Shown here piece after piece: positions 15,555 through 23,920 of a DNA stretch of 64,000 bases (position 1 is its first letter; every line of letters starts with the position of its first letter). The notes beneath the pieces are model-generated. The model saw only the letters and a list, made by a program, of their open reading frames with translations, ran no database searches and was not told the DNA's origin. Source of the stretch: CAZRRV01 sp045660865 (GTDB lineage Bacteria > Bacillota > Clostridia > Oscillospirales > Acutalibacteraceae). Location: positions 1 through 64,000 of the forward strand of contig JAZREP010000019.1 in assembly GCA_045660865.1 (NCBI GenBank). The letters run 5' to 3'. The translations under genes were made by a program, and so were the position numbers.

Positions 15555-16784
15555 CTATCCTTGGCACACAAGCGCCAGCAATTGACCAAGCACGAGCAAA
15601 AATGACTTTTTGCTCACATCACTTTCGCTAAGAATTTTTATGCTTCCAAGTTCTTTACCGCCTTGCGTAATACGGGCAATTCCAACCTGTTGTCCTTTTT
15701 GGACAGGAGCAAACAGTTCTTTTTCCAGCTGTGTTGTTACAATAATATCGCTATCATCGGAAGCTTCGGTTAATAGGCTTTTCTCTCCTGCCGCGCGGAC
15801 AGTTATTTCTGTTCCCATACCGTTTTTGACCTTTATTTTTTTAAGCTGTTCTTTGGGCACTTTTACGCTTTTATAGGTATAGTTTGCAAAGCCGTGGTCT
15901 AACAGTTTTCTTGCCCCTAAAAAGCGGTCATTGCTGTTCTCGGCACCCATAACAACAGCTATCAAGGTCATACCGTTTTTCTCGGCAACTGCTGAAAGGC
16001 AATGCCCTGCCGAGCCGGTGGTACCGGTTTTTAAGCCCTTGCAACCCTCATAATAGCGCACCAGTTTATTAGTGTTAACCAAACTCATTTCGCCGTTTCG
16101 CAAAGTATCCATCCAAACGGTTGAGTAATCAAAAATTTTCTTGTGTTTTATAAGCTCACGGGACATAATTGCAACATCGTTTGCGCTAACAAGGTGCCCC
16201 TCGGCATCAAGTCCTGTTGCGTTAACAAAGGTTGTATCGGTCATACCCAATTCGCTTGCACGCTTGTTCATTTTATCAACAAACCCCTCCTCGCTGCCTG
16301 CGATAGCTTCGCCCAAAGCCACAGTAGCATCGTTTGCCGAAGCAATAACGGTCGCTTTCAACAGTTCGTGCACTGTCATTGTTTCACCCGGCTCCAGCCA
16401 AATTTGCGAGCCACCCATAGAGCAGGCGTGTTCACTTGCTGTAATGGGTGTTTCCATTGTTAGTTTACCCTTATCGAGCGCCTCCATAACAAGTAGCAAG
16501 GACATAATTTTCGTTATTGATGCGGGCGGCAACTTTTCGTGCGGGTTATTATTTAGTAAAACCTGACCGGTCTTGGCTTCCATCAGTACATAAGATTTTG
16601 CCTTAACTTCCGGCGATACACCTGCAGAGGTTTGCACCGTTTCGCCATCCTCTTCAATCGGCAGTAGCATATCCTCATAAAAATACTCAGTGACTATTGT
16701 TTCCTTTACCTCCGCCATATCAGCTAAACAAACCATACCCGACATTAGTAGCGCAAAAATAAGTATAAATGCAATTTTTTTCAT
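15555..16784 (-). CDS. D-alanyl-D-alanine carboxypeptidase (PBP5/DacF family)
   Basis: 409 residues. Signal peptide about 1-21 (KKIAFILIFALLMSGMVCLA). Peptidase S11 motifs: SxxK as SITK (89-92), SxN as SAN (149-151), and KTG in CKGLKTGTTG (near 254). A C-terminal PBP5-type beta domain and a final hydrophobic segment (SFLLVLGQLLALVCQG) follow. It trims the terminal D-Ala from peptidoglycan pentapeptides. A second family member lies at 60739-62052. Whether this one is the vegetative or a sporulation form (DacF/DacB) cannot be settled here. Confidence 0.9.
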   Translation of the reverse strand: MKKIAFILIFALLMSGMVCLADMAEVKETIVTEYFYEDMLLPIEEDGETVQTSAGVSPEVKAKSYVLMEAKTGQVLLNNNPHEKLPPASITKIMSLLLVMEALDKGKLTMETPITASEHACSMGGSQIWLEPGETMTVHELLKATVIASANDATVALGEAIAGSEEGFVDKMNKRASELGMTDTTFVNATGLDAEGHLVSANDVAIMSRELIKHKKIFDYSTVWMDTLRNGEMSLVNTNKLVRYYEGCKGLKTGTTGSAGHCLSAVAEKNGMTLIAVVMGAENSNDRFLGARKLLDHGFANYTYKSVKVPKEQLKKIKVKNGMGTEITVRAAGEKSLLTEASDDSDIIVTTQLEKELFAPVQKGQQVGIARITQGGKELGSIKILSESDVSKKSFLLVLGQLLALVCQG

Positions 16785-16831
16785 ATTTCATCTCCCCTTT
16801 GCTAAAATATATGCAATAAAGGGACAAAAAT

Positions 16832-16860
16832 AACCCGACACCGCAAAGCAGTGTCGGGTT
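16832..16860 (-). terminator. Rho-independent terminator after the SASA esterase gene
   Basis: Ten-base stem AACCCGACAC / GTGTCGGGTT, followed in the minus direction by ATTTTTG. Confidence 0.8.
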
Positions 16861-16873
16861 TAAAACTTAATGT

Positions 16874-18286
16874 TTATTCAATTTTTGTTGAACCAAACGG
16901 AATTATCGGCAAGGTTGTATAATTATCAACCGGCATCAAGCATTCCATATTCATATCATCGCAAGAGATAGTTGCATCATCCAACAATTCTCGGTCAAGC
17001 ACCAAGGTCATAGAGTCCTTATGGTCGGTATAAGACACTATTTGGGCACCGCCCTTTGAGTCATAAACACGGAACATAAGGCGTTTTGGATGAATTACAT
17101 AGCTGTATATAGTGCCGTAAACCGGCGCAAATTTCAATGAAATTTCATTGCCTGAAATTTTTGTTGCAGATACTAATTCCGGCGCATCACAAACATAAGG
17201 CATTCCGTAAATATGATTTAAAGCAGAATACGCTGTGCGCTCACCCACTACCATATTGGATTGTGCTGAATTATGAATACCGTCGCAAACAGTTAAATCA
17301 ATTGAGGGCACAATATAAATTCCCGGTTCCTTTGCTGCCCTTAATTGCTCTGCACGCAATTTCTGCCACTCAGCACCAACAACTGAAAAGTCCTCGGTTG
17401 GCATTTCGTATGTGCGCTTATTTATCTGTACAGTAATAAAGGGTAACTCCGGATTATTTAAAGAATTACGGAAATCGGCTACTGTACGCATAAATCTTTC
17501 GTAGTAGTTACTGAAGCGGTTATCATAAGCATCGGAACAGCCTTGATACCAAAGCACACCCTTAACGCTGTCAACCCCTGCCATTTTTAAAATATCCAGC
17601 ATTTGATTAAAATAACTGCCATCTTCAGCACGGTCCCAATAAGAAAGCTGTAGTCCTCCTCTTGTAACCGGAAGAAGACCGATGGGGTATCCCAATTTTT
17701 GCTTTAAGATTTTTGCAAAGCATAACCAAGGAGAATGTGTTGGGAAAAATTCAGTACAAAGAGAAAATACGGAATCTGTATTATCAAATATCGGGTGTGT
17801 TGCTAAATCCCACTGACCGTTAAATCTAAACTGGTGAATTCCGATTTCCGGCTGGTCTTGTACGGGATTTTTTCCGTTACCCTCTGCGTTACTTTGACCT
17901 GCAATTAAATATAAATCACCGATACCGACATGGTGCACCGAATCACCACGTACCGCACATGAACTATGATACTTATCCTCTGGGTTTTCACTATAGTACC
18001 ATGTTTTCAAGGTGTACGGGCCGCCTGCCGGGACATTAAGAATAGTCGCCTTCCAGTTTCCGTCAACCACTTCTGCATAGGTCGGCTCTAAAAGAGCTTT
18101 TGAGGTGGCTTCGTCTATAACGGCACAAACAACCTTACCATTTACAAGCTTATCACCGTTAGCAGGCGCTACATAGTTGCCCCACAAAGTAATATTTGCA
18201 AAGCCGTCCTTTTGCTGCAATATCTGCCAATCCTGCACTCCGCCCAAAATGTTTACACCGACGGCAGTTGTCCTTGTTTTACTCAT
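16874..18286 (-). CDS. SASA-family carbohydrate esterase (sialate O-acetylesterase-like)
   Basis: 470 residues. The SGNH-type nucleophile motif IAGQSNAEG is at 128-136 (Ser132), the VLWYQGCSDAYDN block is near 250, and a candidate catalytic His is in CDGIHNS near 340. This matches the SASA family (PF03629), which removes acetyl groups from sialic acids or xylan-type sugars. The N-terminal ~115 residues form a beta domain, as in sialate esterases. There is no signal peptide, so it probably acts on imported oligosaccharides. AGGAGG is upstream of the ATG. It is a single-gene unit with its own terminator. Confidence 0.85.
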   Translation of the reverse strand: MSKTRTTAVGVNILGGVQDWQILQQKDGFANITLWGNYVAPANGDKLVNGKVVCAVIDEATSKALLEPTYAEVVDGNWKATILNVPAGGPYTLKTWYYSENPEDKYHSSCAVRGDSVHHVGIGDLYLIAGQSNAEGNGKNPVQDQPEIGIHQFRFNGQWDLATHPIFDNTDSVFSLCTEFFPTHSPWLCFAKILKQKLGYPIGLLPVTRGGLQLSYWDRAEDGSYFNQMLDILKMAGVDSVKGVLWYQGCSDAYDNRFSNYYERFMRTVADFRNSLNNPELPFITVQINKRTYEMPTEDFSVVGAEWQKLRAEQLRAAKEPGIYIVPSIDLTVCDGIHNSAQSNMVVGERTAYSALNHIYGMPYVCDAPELVSATKISGNEISLKFAPVYGTIYSYVIHPKRLMFRVYDSKGGAQIVSYTDHKDSMTLVLDRELLDDATISCDDMNMECLMPVDNYTTLPIIPFGSTKIE

Positions 18287-18455
18287 TTCTTTTCAACCTC
18301 CTACTACCCATAAATCGGGGAGATAAGAATTTTTTATATTATAACATTGTAAGACAAGTTCTGCAAGCATTCATTTTTTTAATTTTCAGTAAAAAAATTG
18401 TTGAAATATGGGAAAATTGGTGATAAAATCATAAAAAAATAAAGGAGTTTAAAGT

Positions 18456-19373
18456 ATGTGGTTTATTTTTACACTTGCAACAACCTTTTTATGGGGATTT
18501 GCAGAGCTGTTTTATAAAAAAGGTGCTCGCCCCGATGAAAAGTATTCGCATTTAAAAATCTGTGTTTATGTCGGTGCAGTAATGGGAATTCATGCGATTT
18601 TCACACTGCTTACACAGGATATAAATTACAATCCTATCAACTTAGTTAAATACCTTCCCGTATCCCTTTTGTACATTATTTCTATGGCGTTTTCATTCTT
18701 TGGAATGCGCTTTATTGAAGAATCAATATCCGACCCTATTGAAAACACCTCGGGTGCGATTTGTTCTTTGTTGTGTGTAATCTTCTTGAAGGAAGCACTT
18801 TCAATACCTGCTGTGGTTTCTATTATTGTAATAGCTATAGGTATTTTAGGTGTTGGCTTCTTAGAGAACAGAGGAGATACCAACAGAAAGAAGAAGCTTG
18901 GGAAAAAATTGGCTATCATCGCATTCTGCATGCCGTTCTTGTACGCATTGCTTGACGCTCTTGGCAGTTTCTTTGACGTATTCTATCTTGATGATATTTC
19001 CACCACTCCTTTAGTTGGCGTAACCGAGAAAACAATAGAAGACGTTGCAAACACCAGCTACGAATTAACCTTTGCCTTGTTTGCGCTTGTTCTGTTTGTG
19101 TTTATGAAAATCAAAAAGGTAAAATTCGGTTCTGTTGTTAAGCAAAAAGACAAACTGCTTTCTGCCGTATTTGAAACCGCAGGACAGCTTACATACGTTT
19201 ATGCAATGAGCGGAAACGGCGCAATTGCCGCACCGATTATTTCTTGCGTATGTATTGTTTCTTTGCTTCTTTCACGCATATTCTTAAAAGAAAAGCTCAC
19301 CAAAAAGCAATACCTCTTTATCGGTATCGTTATTATCGGTATACTTATGTTAGCGATAAGCGAAGAGCTTTAA
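18456..19373 (+). CDS. EamA/DMT-family membrane transporter
   Basis: 305 residues with about ten TM helices in two repeats. The N-terminus WFIFTLATTFLWGFAELFYKKG and the C-terminal AAPIISCVCIVSLLLSRIFLKEKLTKKQYLF are typical of the EamA fold. It has a long, charged loop in the middle (near residues 140-150) and another near 185-205. The substrate is unknown. AAAGGAG ribosome binding site. It has a shared terminator with the converging E2-like gene. Confidence 0.8.
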   Translation: MWFIFTLATTFLWGFAELFYKKGARPDEKYSHLKICVYVGAVMGIHAIFTLLTQDINYNPINLVKYLPVSLLYIISMAFSFFGMRFIEESISDPIENTSGAICSLLCVIFLKEALSIPAVVSIIVIAIGILGVGFLENRGDTNRKKKLGKKLAIIAFCMPFLYALLDALGSFFDVFYLDDISTTPLVGVTEKTIEDVANTSYELTFALFALVLFVFMKIKKVKFGSVVKQKDKLLSAVFETAGQLTYVYAMSGNGAIAAPIISCVCIVSLLLSRIFLKEKLTKKQYLFIGIVIIGILMLAISEEL

Positions 19374-19388
19374 TATTAGGCCTAACGC

Positions 19389-19423
19389 AAAAGCGTGCTG
19401 TACTTTTCGTACAGCACGCTTTT
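19389..19423. terminator. Bidirectional terminator, EamA gene / E2-like gene
   Basis: Fifteen-base perfect stem AAAAGCGTGCTGTAC / GTACAGCACGCTTTT with loop TTTTC. It ends one base before the stop of the minus-strand gene. Confidence 0.9.
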
Positions 19424-20305
19424 TTATTTTATATCTTCTTTTACTTCTTTGGGCGGAACCGCTAATTCAGCCGGGTTTTCTAAATACTTGCGGAATTGCT
19501 TGATTGCCGCAGCATAATAGTAACCGTCACAAATGCGCTCGTCCATTACTACCTTGTAGCGAATAACCTTACGGGTCTCAACTGTGCCGTCAGATTTCAG
19601 CACGTTCTTTTTCTCCTTTGCGCCAAAGGAAATAAACACGGGACAGTTGCCGAAGTCGTACAAATGGTGATATATCGGCGGGATTCCCAAAGAGCCCATA
19701 GAGGTAATAAACATACTTTGGTGGAAGGGGCTTACCTTTAACAGGAATTTCGGCAGTCCACCGAAATAATCCAACAGTTTTAAAAACCAGACTGTAAATT
19801 TAAGCAACAAACCGGGGATAAGGGTAAGTAATTTTGCCGTTTTATCAAAATCACCGCCCGGCTCATTTCTGTATTCATCAATAGTTTTGGTAAATTCATT
19901 AAAAACGTCGGTTGAGGTTGCATCGGGTTCAAATTCAACCTTAACAACTGTATCAGGGGACTCCAAGCTCATATTCTTTTTAATGGTAAGTGCTATATCA
20001 ATTGTATTGCGGTGAAAGATTTTTTGACCGCTGATAAAACGATTAAGCCCGGGGTATTGAGAAATAGTGCGAACGTATGCCGCAATTAAAACGTGCATAA
20101 CGCCAAAACCTTTTAAGCCATTTGCTCTTTGTTCTTTTATAAAAGCGTCTACCTTTTCTAAATCAAACTCATCTTCAAAAAGATTGCAACAAGTATTACG
20201 CTCTACCATTATATATGAGCCTACAGCTGCCATCGGGTCCATCGAACGAATCCGCCTTCCGTCCGAGCGGTCACCGAAGCGGCGCTTAATTTTTTTATTT
20301 TCCAA
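19424..20305 (-). CDS. E2-type (2-oxoacid dehydrogenase / CAT fold) acyltransferase-like protein without lipoyl domain
   Basis: About 293 residues. It matches the catalytic domain of dihydrolipoamide acyltransferases and chloramphenicol acetyltransferase: GFGVMHVLIAAYVRTI and a late MFITSMGSLGIPPIYHHLYDFG, then VMDERICDGYYYA. There is no lipoyl or peripheral-binding domain. In true E2 enzymes the last motif is DHRxxDG with a catalytic His; here that His is Glu (DERICDG), so ordinary CAT chemistry is doubtful unless another residue serves. A hydrophobic stretch (LLTLIPGLLLKFTVWFLKLL) may bind membrane or lipid. TTG start at 20305 with AGGAG 8 bases upstream is preferred over an overlapping GTG. 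Confidence 0.75.
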   Translation of the reverse strand: MENKKIKRRFGDRSDGRRIRSMDPMAAVGSYIMVERNTCCNLFEDEFDLEKVDAFIKEQRANGLKGFGVMHVLIAAYVRTISQYPGLNRFISGQKIFHRNTIDIALTIKKNMSLESPDTVVKVEFEPDATSTDVFNEFTKTIDEYRNEPGGDFDKTAKLLTLIPGLLLKFTVWFLKLLDYFGGLPKFLLKVSPFHQSMFITSMGSLGIPPIYHHLYDFGNCPVFISFGAKEKKNVLKSDGTVETRKVIRYKVVMDERICDGYYYAAAIKQFRKYLENPAELAVPPKEVKEDIK

Positions 20306-20376
20306 AATTACCACTCCTATATTTTAATTCCCAACAATCAACATTATAACACAAAGTTCGACAAATTGCACGCATT

Positions 20377-21864
20377 TTATTTTTTTGCAAAAGTTTTCCT
20401 TGAAAAAATATATTCACCCAAACAAAAGATTGCAATATGTACTACCGCTTGAACGACCAAAAAGGCAATATCCCCATTTATGTTTTCTGCAATTTTTAGT
20501 CCTAAAAAGCCGCCCAGTGCCGTAAATGTAAGCGGCTTTATTACCCAATCGCTAATTTTAAAGGGTGCTTTTGTGATTTTAAAAAGGCGTGCAGAGTGTA
20601 AGGTGGAGGTGAAAATATTGCTTACTATCATAATCCACAAAAAGCCCTGCATACCGTATTTCGGCACAACGAACAGCACCGCAATTACACGCAGTGAGGA
20701 GTCGGTAACGTTATACCAAAATGAGCGCAATTGTTGGTTAAGACCTTTAAGCATACCATCTACTACGCTTTCAACATACATAAAGGGAATTATGGGTGTC
20801 AAAAAAGCGATAATATCGCCCACCTGATTATCCTTATAAACCACATTTGCTATGCGGTGCGAATTTACAGCGAAAACGCCCGCAATCAGTATTGAGGCTA
20901 TAAGCGTCCAGCCGAATATTTTTTCAACCGAGCTGATTTGCTTTTCTCTGTCATTTACCGCCTTTGCTCTTGCCATTTCGGGAATCATAAGTGTAGAAAG
21001 CGCCCCCAAAAATGAGGCGGGGAAAAACATCAGCGGTATTGCCATGCCCTTCAATTTACCAAACATCGCCACGCTGTTTTTGCGTGTCATAGTGCGTTGC
21101 AAGCCTTGAGGCACAAGCAAGTTTTCTGCCGTATGCAAGCCACTTGTTAAATATTTGCTTGCCGTTATGGGCAAGGCAATTTTTATCATTCGGGAAATAA
21201 CGCCCGGCGTTCTAAAACCGCTTTCGGGTGTTTTGCGCAACTCCCGCTTGTAGCCTATGTACATAATCAAGCAAGAAGAAATTTCGGCTAACGTGTCACC
21301 AAGCATAACTACGGCGCAGGTAACTCCCAGCCCTTTATCAGCAGCAGCACCAACCAGTAATACCACAACGGTTATTCGCACAAGCTGTTCTACCAACTGT
21401 GATACCGAGTTCAGACCAACCTTGCTTTTGGCTATAAAATAACCCCTGTAACAAGAGCACATTCCCACAAAAGCAAGTGACACGCTTAAAATACGAATGG
21501 CACTAACGCTGCGTATATCCTTTATAAAATATACCGCAATTGGAGTTGCTCCAAAAAACATTGCGGCGCAAAAGGCGGCGGCAATAGTAAGTGTACAAAT
21601 AGTTGCCGCGCGCATAACCCTTTTTTCTGCCTGTCTGCCACCCTTGGTGTTTTCCGAAACCAATCTTGTGACCGCCGTACAAATTCCGCTGGCCGCAAAG
21701 GTTGAAGCAAATATATAACAAGAAAAAATCAGTTGATAGAGGCCTATTCCCTCTGCACCTATTTTGCCTGCTAAGTATACTTTAAAAACAATACCGATTG
21801 CTCTGAGAACAAAGGACACCGCCGTTAAAATCAGAGCATTTTTAATAAAAACGTAAGCCTTCAC
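20377..21864 (-). CDS. SpoVB/MurJ-like flippase (MOP superfamily)
   Basis: About 495 residues and some 14 TM helices. N-terminal LILTAVSFVLRAIGIVFKVY with the following GAEGIGLYQLI is the signature of SpoVB-type polysaccharide/lipid-linked-precursor exporters. SpoVB is needed for spore cortex in Bacillus; relatives also flip lipid II in vegetative cells. The start is GTG at 21864, with GGGGAG 8 bases before it; the frame stays open further upstream without a better start. It is divergent from the GerA-type gene, which fits a sporulation role. Confidence 0.82.
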   Translation of the reverse strand: MKAYVFIKNALILTAVSFVLRAIGIVFKVYLAGKIGAEGIGLYQLIFSCYIFASTFAASGICTAVTRLVSENTKGGRQAEKRVMRAATICTLTIAAAFCAAMFFGATPIAVYFIKDIRSVSAIRILSVSLAFVGMCSCYRGYFIAKSKVGLNSVSQLVEQLVRITVVVLLVGAAADKGLGVTCAVVMLGDTLAEISSCLIMYIGYKRELRKTPESGFRTPGVISRMIKIALPITASKYLTSGLHTAENLLVPQGLQRTMTRKNSVAMFGKLKGMAIPLMFFPASFLGALSTLMIPEMARAKAVNDREKQISSVEKIFGWTLIASILIAGVFAVNSHRIANVVYKDNQVGDIIAFLTPIIPFMYVESVVDGMLKGLNQQLRSFWYNVTDSSLRVIAVLFVVPKYGMQGFLWIMIVSNIFTSTLHSARLFKITKAPFKISDWVIKPLTFTALGGFLGLKIAENINGDIAFLVVQAVVHIAIFCLGEYIFSRKTFAKK

Positions 21865-21972
21865 ACTTTTCACTCCCCACAACAATTCTATTGTTAAAAG
21901 GGAAAAATTAGAATAATGCGCCTTTAAAGCGGCAAAATATACAATATACACTTTGGAAAGGAATTCTCATAA

Positions 21973-23373
21973 ATGGATAATAAGGCTATAATACAGCAAA
22001 TGCGAGAGGATTTGAAGGTTGGCGTTAGCTTTGATACCGTCTGCCGCAATATAATCGTGGGACAAAGACAGGCGGCGTTATTTTTTATTGACGGCTTTAT
22101 TAAAGACGAAGTTTTTGAAAAGATAATGGAATTTCTTTTCAAAATAACCCCCGATGAGTTAGAGGAATTTCCAAATATGGAGGTTTTCTCAAAATCAAAA
22201 CTGCCCTATGTGGAGGTGCAGTATGAAACCGATTATAAAAAAGCAGAAATACAGGTACTTTGCGGCGTGACCGCCCTTATTATAGACGGTATTGCAGGTA
22301 TTTTACTTATAGATACCCGTACCTATCCTGTGCGAGGAATCAGCGAGCCTGAAAAGGATAAAACTCTGCGTGGTTCTCGTGACGGCTTTGTTGAAACCCT
22401 GGTTTTTAATACCGCTATGATACGCCGACGCATACGGGACACCAATTTAATTTTTGAGCATTTGCAGGTTGGCGACGGCTCACGAGTGGATGTTGCCATC
22501 GCATATATAGACGGTTTAGCCGACGCTTCAATGGTTAACAAACTACGAAGCCGCCTTAAAAAACTAAAAGTTACCGGCGCCTCAATGTCCTTACAGGCAA
22601 TTTCCGAAACCCTGTTGCCATCACCCTTTTTTAACCCGTTTCCAAATGTTAAATTTACAGAGCGCCCCGACTATGCCAGCGCCTGTATTTTAGAGGGCAA
22701 GGTCATTTTGGTTATAGATAATTCGCCCTCTGCTATGGTTTTCCCCACCTCGTTTGCAGATTTCACAAAGGAAACCGACGACTACTGCTTCCCGGCGTTA
22801 ATTGGCTCCTTTGTTCGTGTAATCCGTTTGGTTGTTTCTATATTGACTGTTATTTTAACCCCGTTAACGCTTTGGCTTTTGGAAAACCCTGCTTTAATTC
22901 CCACGTGGTTAGCATTTTTAATACCGACATCAACCGTCACAATTCCTATCTTTTGGCAGTTCATTATGGTTGAGTTTATAAATGACAGCTTGCGCCTTGC
23001 CTCGCTTAACACACCCGACTCACTCTCCAATGCGCTGGGTATTATCGGCGGTCTTATTCTTAGTGAATTTGCCATTACGGCGGGCTGGTTTGTACCGGAA
23101 ATCATTTTGTTTATGGCATTTGTTACTATTTCCAGTTTTGCTCAGCCGAGCTTTGAAATGGGCTACGCCCAAAAGTTTTGCCGGCTGTTACTTTTAATTT
23201 TAGTGGAGCTTTTTGGTATTACAGGCTTCTTTATTGGCTTAGTAATCATTGTGGCTATTATGGGCTCTACCAAAACTTTGACAGGTTACACTTATTTAAC
23301 CCCCATCATTCCCTTTAAGCCCAAGGATTTCTTAAAACTCTTTGTCCGCACTAAAATTAAAAATTACGAATAA
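21973..23373 (+). CDS. GerA/SpoVAF-family spore germination protein
   Basis: 466 residues. A soluble N-terminal domain of ~235 residues contains RGSRDGFVETLVFNTAMI and RRRIRDTNL, hallmarks of the GerA A-subunit family, then at least five TM helices from about 275, with PTSTVTIPIFWQFI and a conserved late GYTYLTPIIPFKPKD. Length and lack of gerB/gerC neighbours favour SpoVAF over a full germinant receptor, but SpoVAF normally follows spoVAE, which is not here. Start ATG at 21973 with GGAAAGGAA upstream. Divergent from the SpoVB-like gene. Confidence 0.85.
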   Translation: MDNKAIIQQMREDLKVGVSFDTVCRNIIVGQRQAALFFIDGFIKDEVFEKIMEFLFKITPDELEEFPNMEVFSKSKLPYVEVQYETDYKKAEIQVLCGVTALIIDGIAGILLIDTRTYPVRGISEPEKDKTLRGSRDGFVETLVFNTAMIRRRIRDTNLIFEHLQVGDGSRVDVAIAYIDGLADASMVNKLRSRLKKLKVTGASMSLQAISETLLPSPFFNPFPNVKFTERPDYASACILEGKVILVIDNSPSAMVFPTSFADFTKETDDYCFPALIGSFVRVIRLVVSILTVILTPLTLWLLENPALIPTWLAFLIPTSTVTIPIFWQFIMVEFINDSLRLASLNTPDSLSNALGIIGGLILSEFAITAGWFVPEIILFMAFVTISSFAQPSFEMGYAQKFCRLLLLILVELFGITGFFIGLVIIVAIMGSTKTLTGYTYLTPIIPFKPKDFLKLFVRTKIKNYE

Positions 23374-23375
23374 AG

Positions 23376-23406
23376 AAAAGCAGGTGGCCTTTGGCTACCT
23401 GCTTTT
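23376..23406. terminator. Bidirectional terminator overlapping the phosphopantetheinyl transferase 3' end
   Basis: Stem AAAAGCAGGTGGCC / GGCTACCTGCTTTT with one mismatch; it serves the germination gene and reaches into the last codons of the converging gene. Confidence 0.75.
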
Positions 23407-23919
23407 TATTTCTATATCTTCTTTTTGCTTGGTTGCAACACAAATTGTATAGTTATCATTGCTAACTCGTGAAAACTCTGCAAAGGGTAAGGTTTTTGAT
23501 AAAAATTTATCATTTATGACCGAGAACTCCTGCATAGACTGTTTAAGCCCTGTGCCGTACAGCTTCAAATAGCTTTCCTTTGCCGTCCATATTTTTAAAA
23601 ACTCAATGTTTTCACAAACGGCTCGCTCTTGCTCATCAACACTTAAACAATAGCTTTTTACACGCTCTGAAATCGGGCGGTCAAAAAACTCTATATCCAC
23701 GCCCACCTCGGTATTGCTAACTGCTATTACAAGGGTATTGCGGCTGTGCGAAACATTAAAATACATTTCACCGCTTTTAAGTCTTGGCTTGCCGCCTAAA
23801 TCTTTTATTATAACCTGGTCTGAAAGCCCGTAATTTTCTTTAAGTATTAAAGCCAACTTTTCTTGCCAAAATGGCGTTTTGGGTTGCTCATTTAGGTCAA
23901 ACAAATATAGGTGTACCAT
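23395..23919 (-). CDS. 4'-phosphopantetheinyl transferase (Sfp type)
   Basis: About 174 residues, somewhat shorter than Sfp (~224). Core motifs are present: KPRLKSGEMYFNVSHSR, the Mg-binding VGVDIEFFDRP, and FLKIWTAKESYLKLYGTGL. It attaches the phosphopantetheine arm to carrier proteins. No carrier protein or synthase lies in the window, so the target is unknown. ATG at 23919 has GGAGG 7 bases upstream and starts right after the stop of the PH-domain gene, implying co-expression. Confidence 0.88.
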   Translation of the reverse strand: MVHLYLFDLNEQPKTPFWQEKLALILKENYGLSDQVIIKDLGGKPRLKSGEMYFNVSHSRNTLVIAVSNTEVGVDIEFFDRPISERVKSYCLSVDEQERAVCENIEFLKIWTAKESYLKLYGTGLKQSMQEFSVINDKFLSKTLPFAEFSRVSNDNYTICVATKQKEDIEIKSR

Positions 23920-23920
23920 A

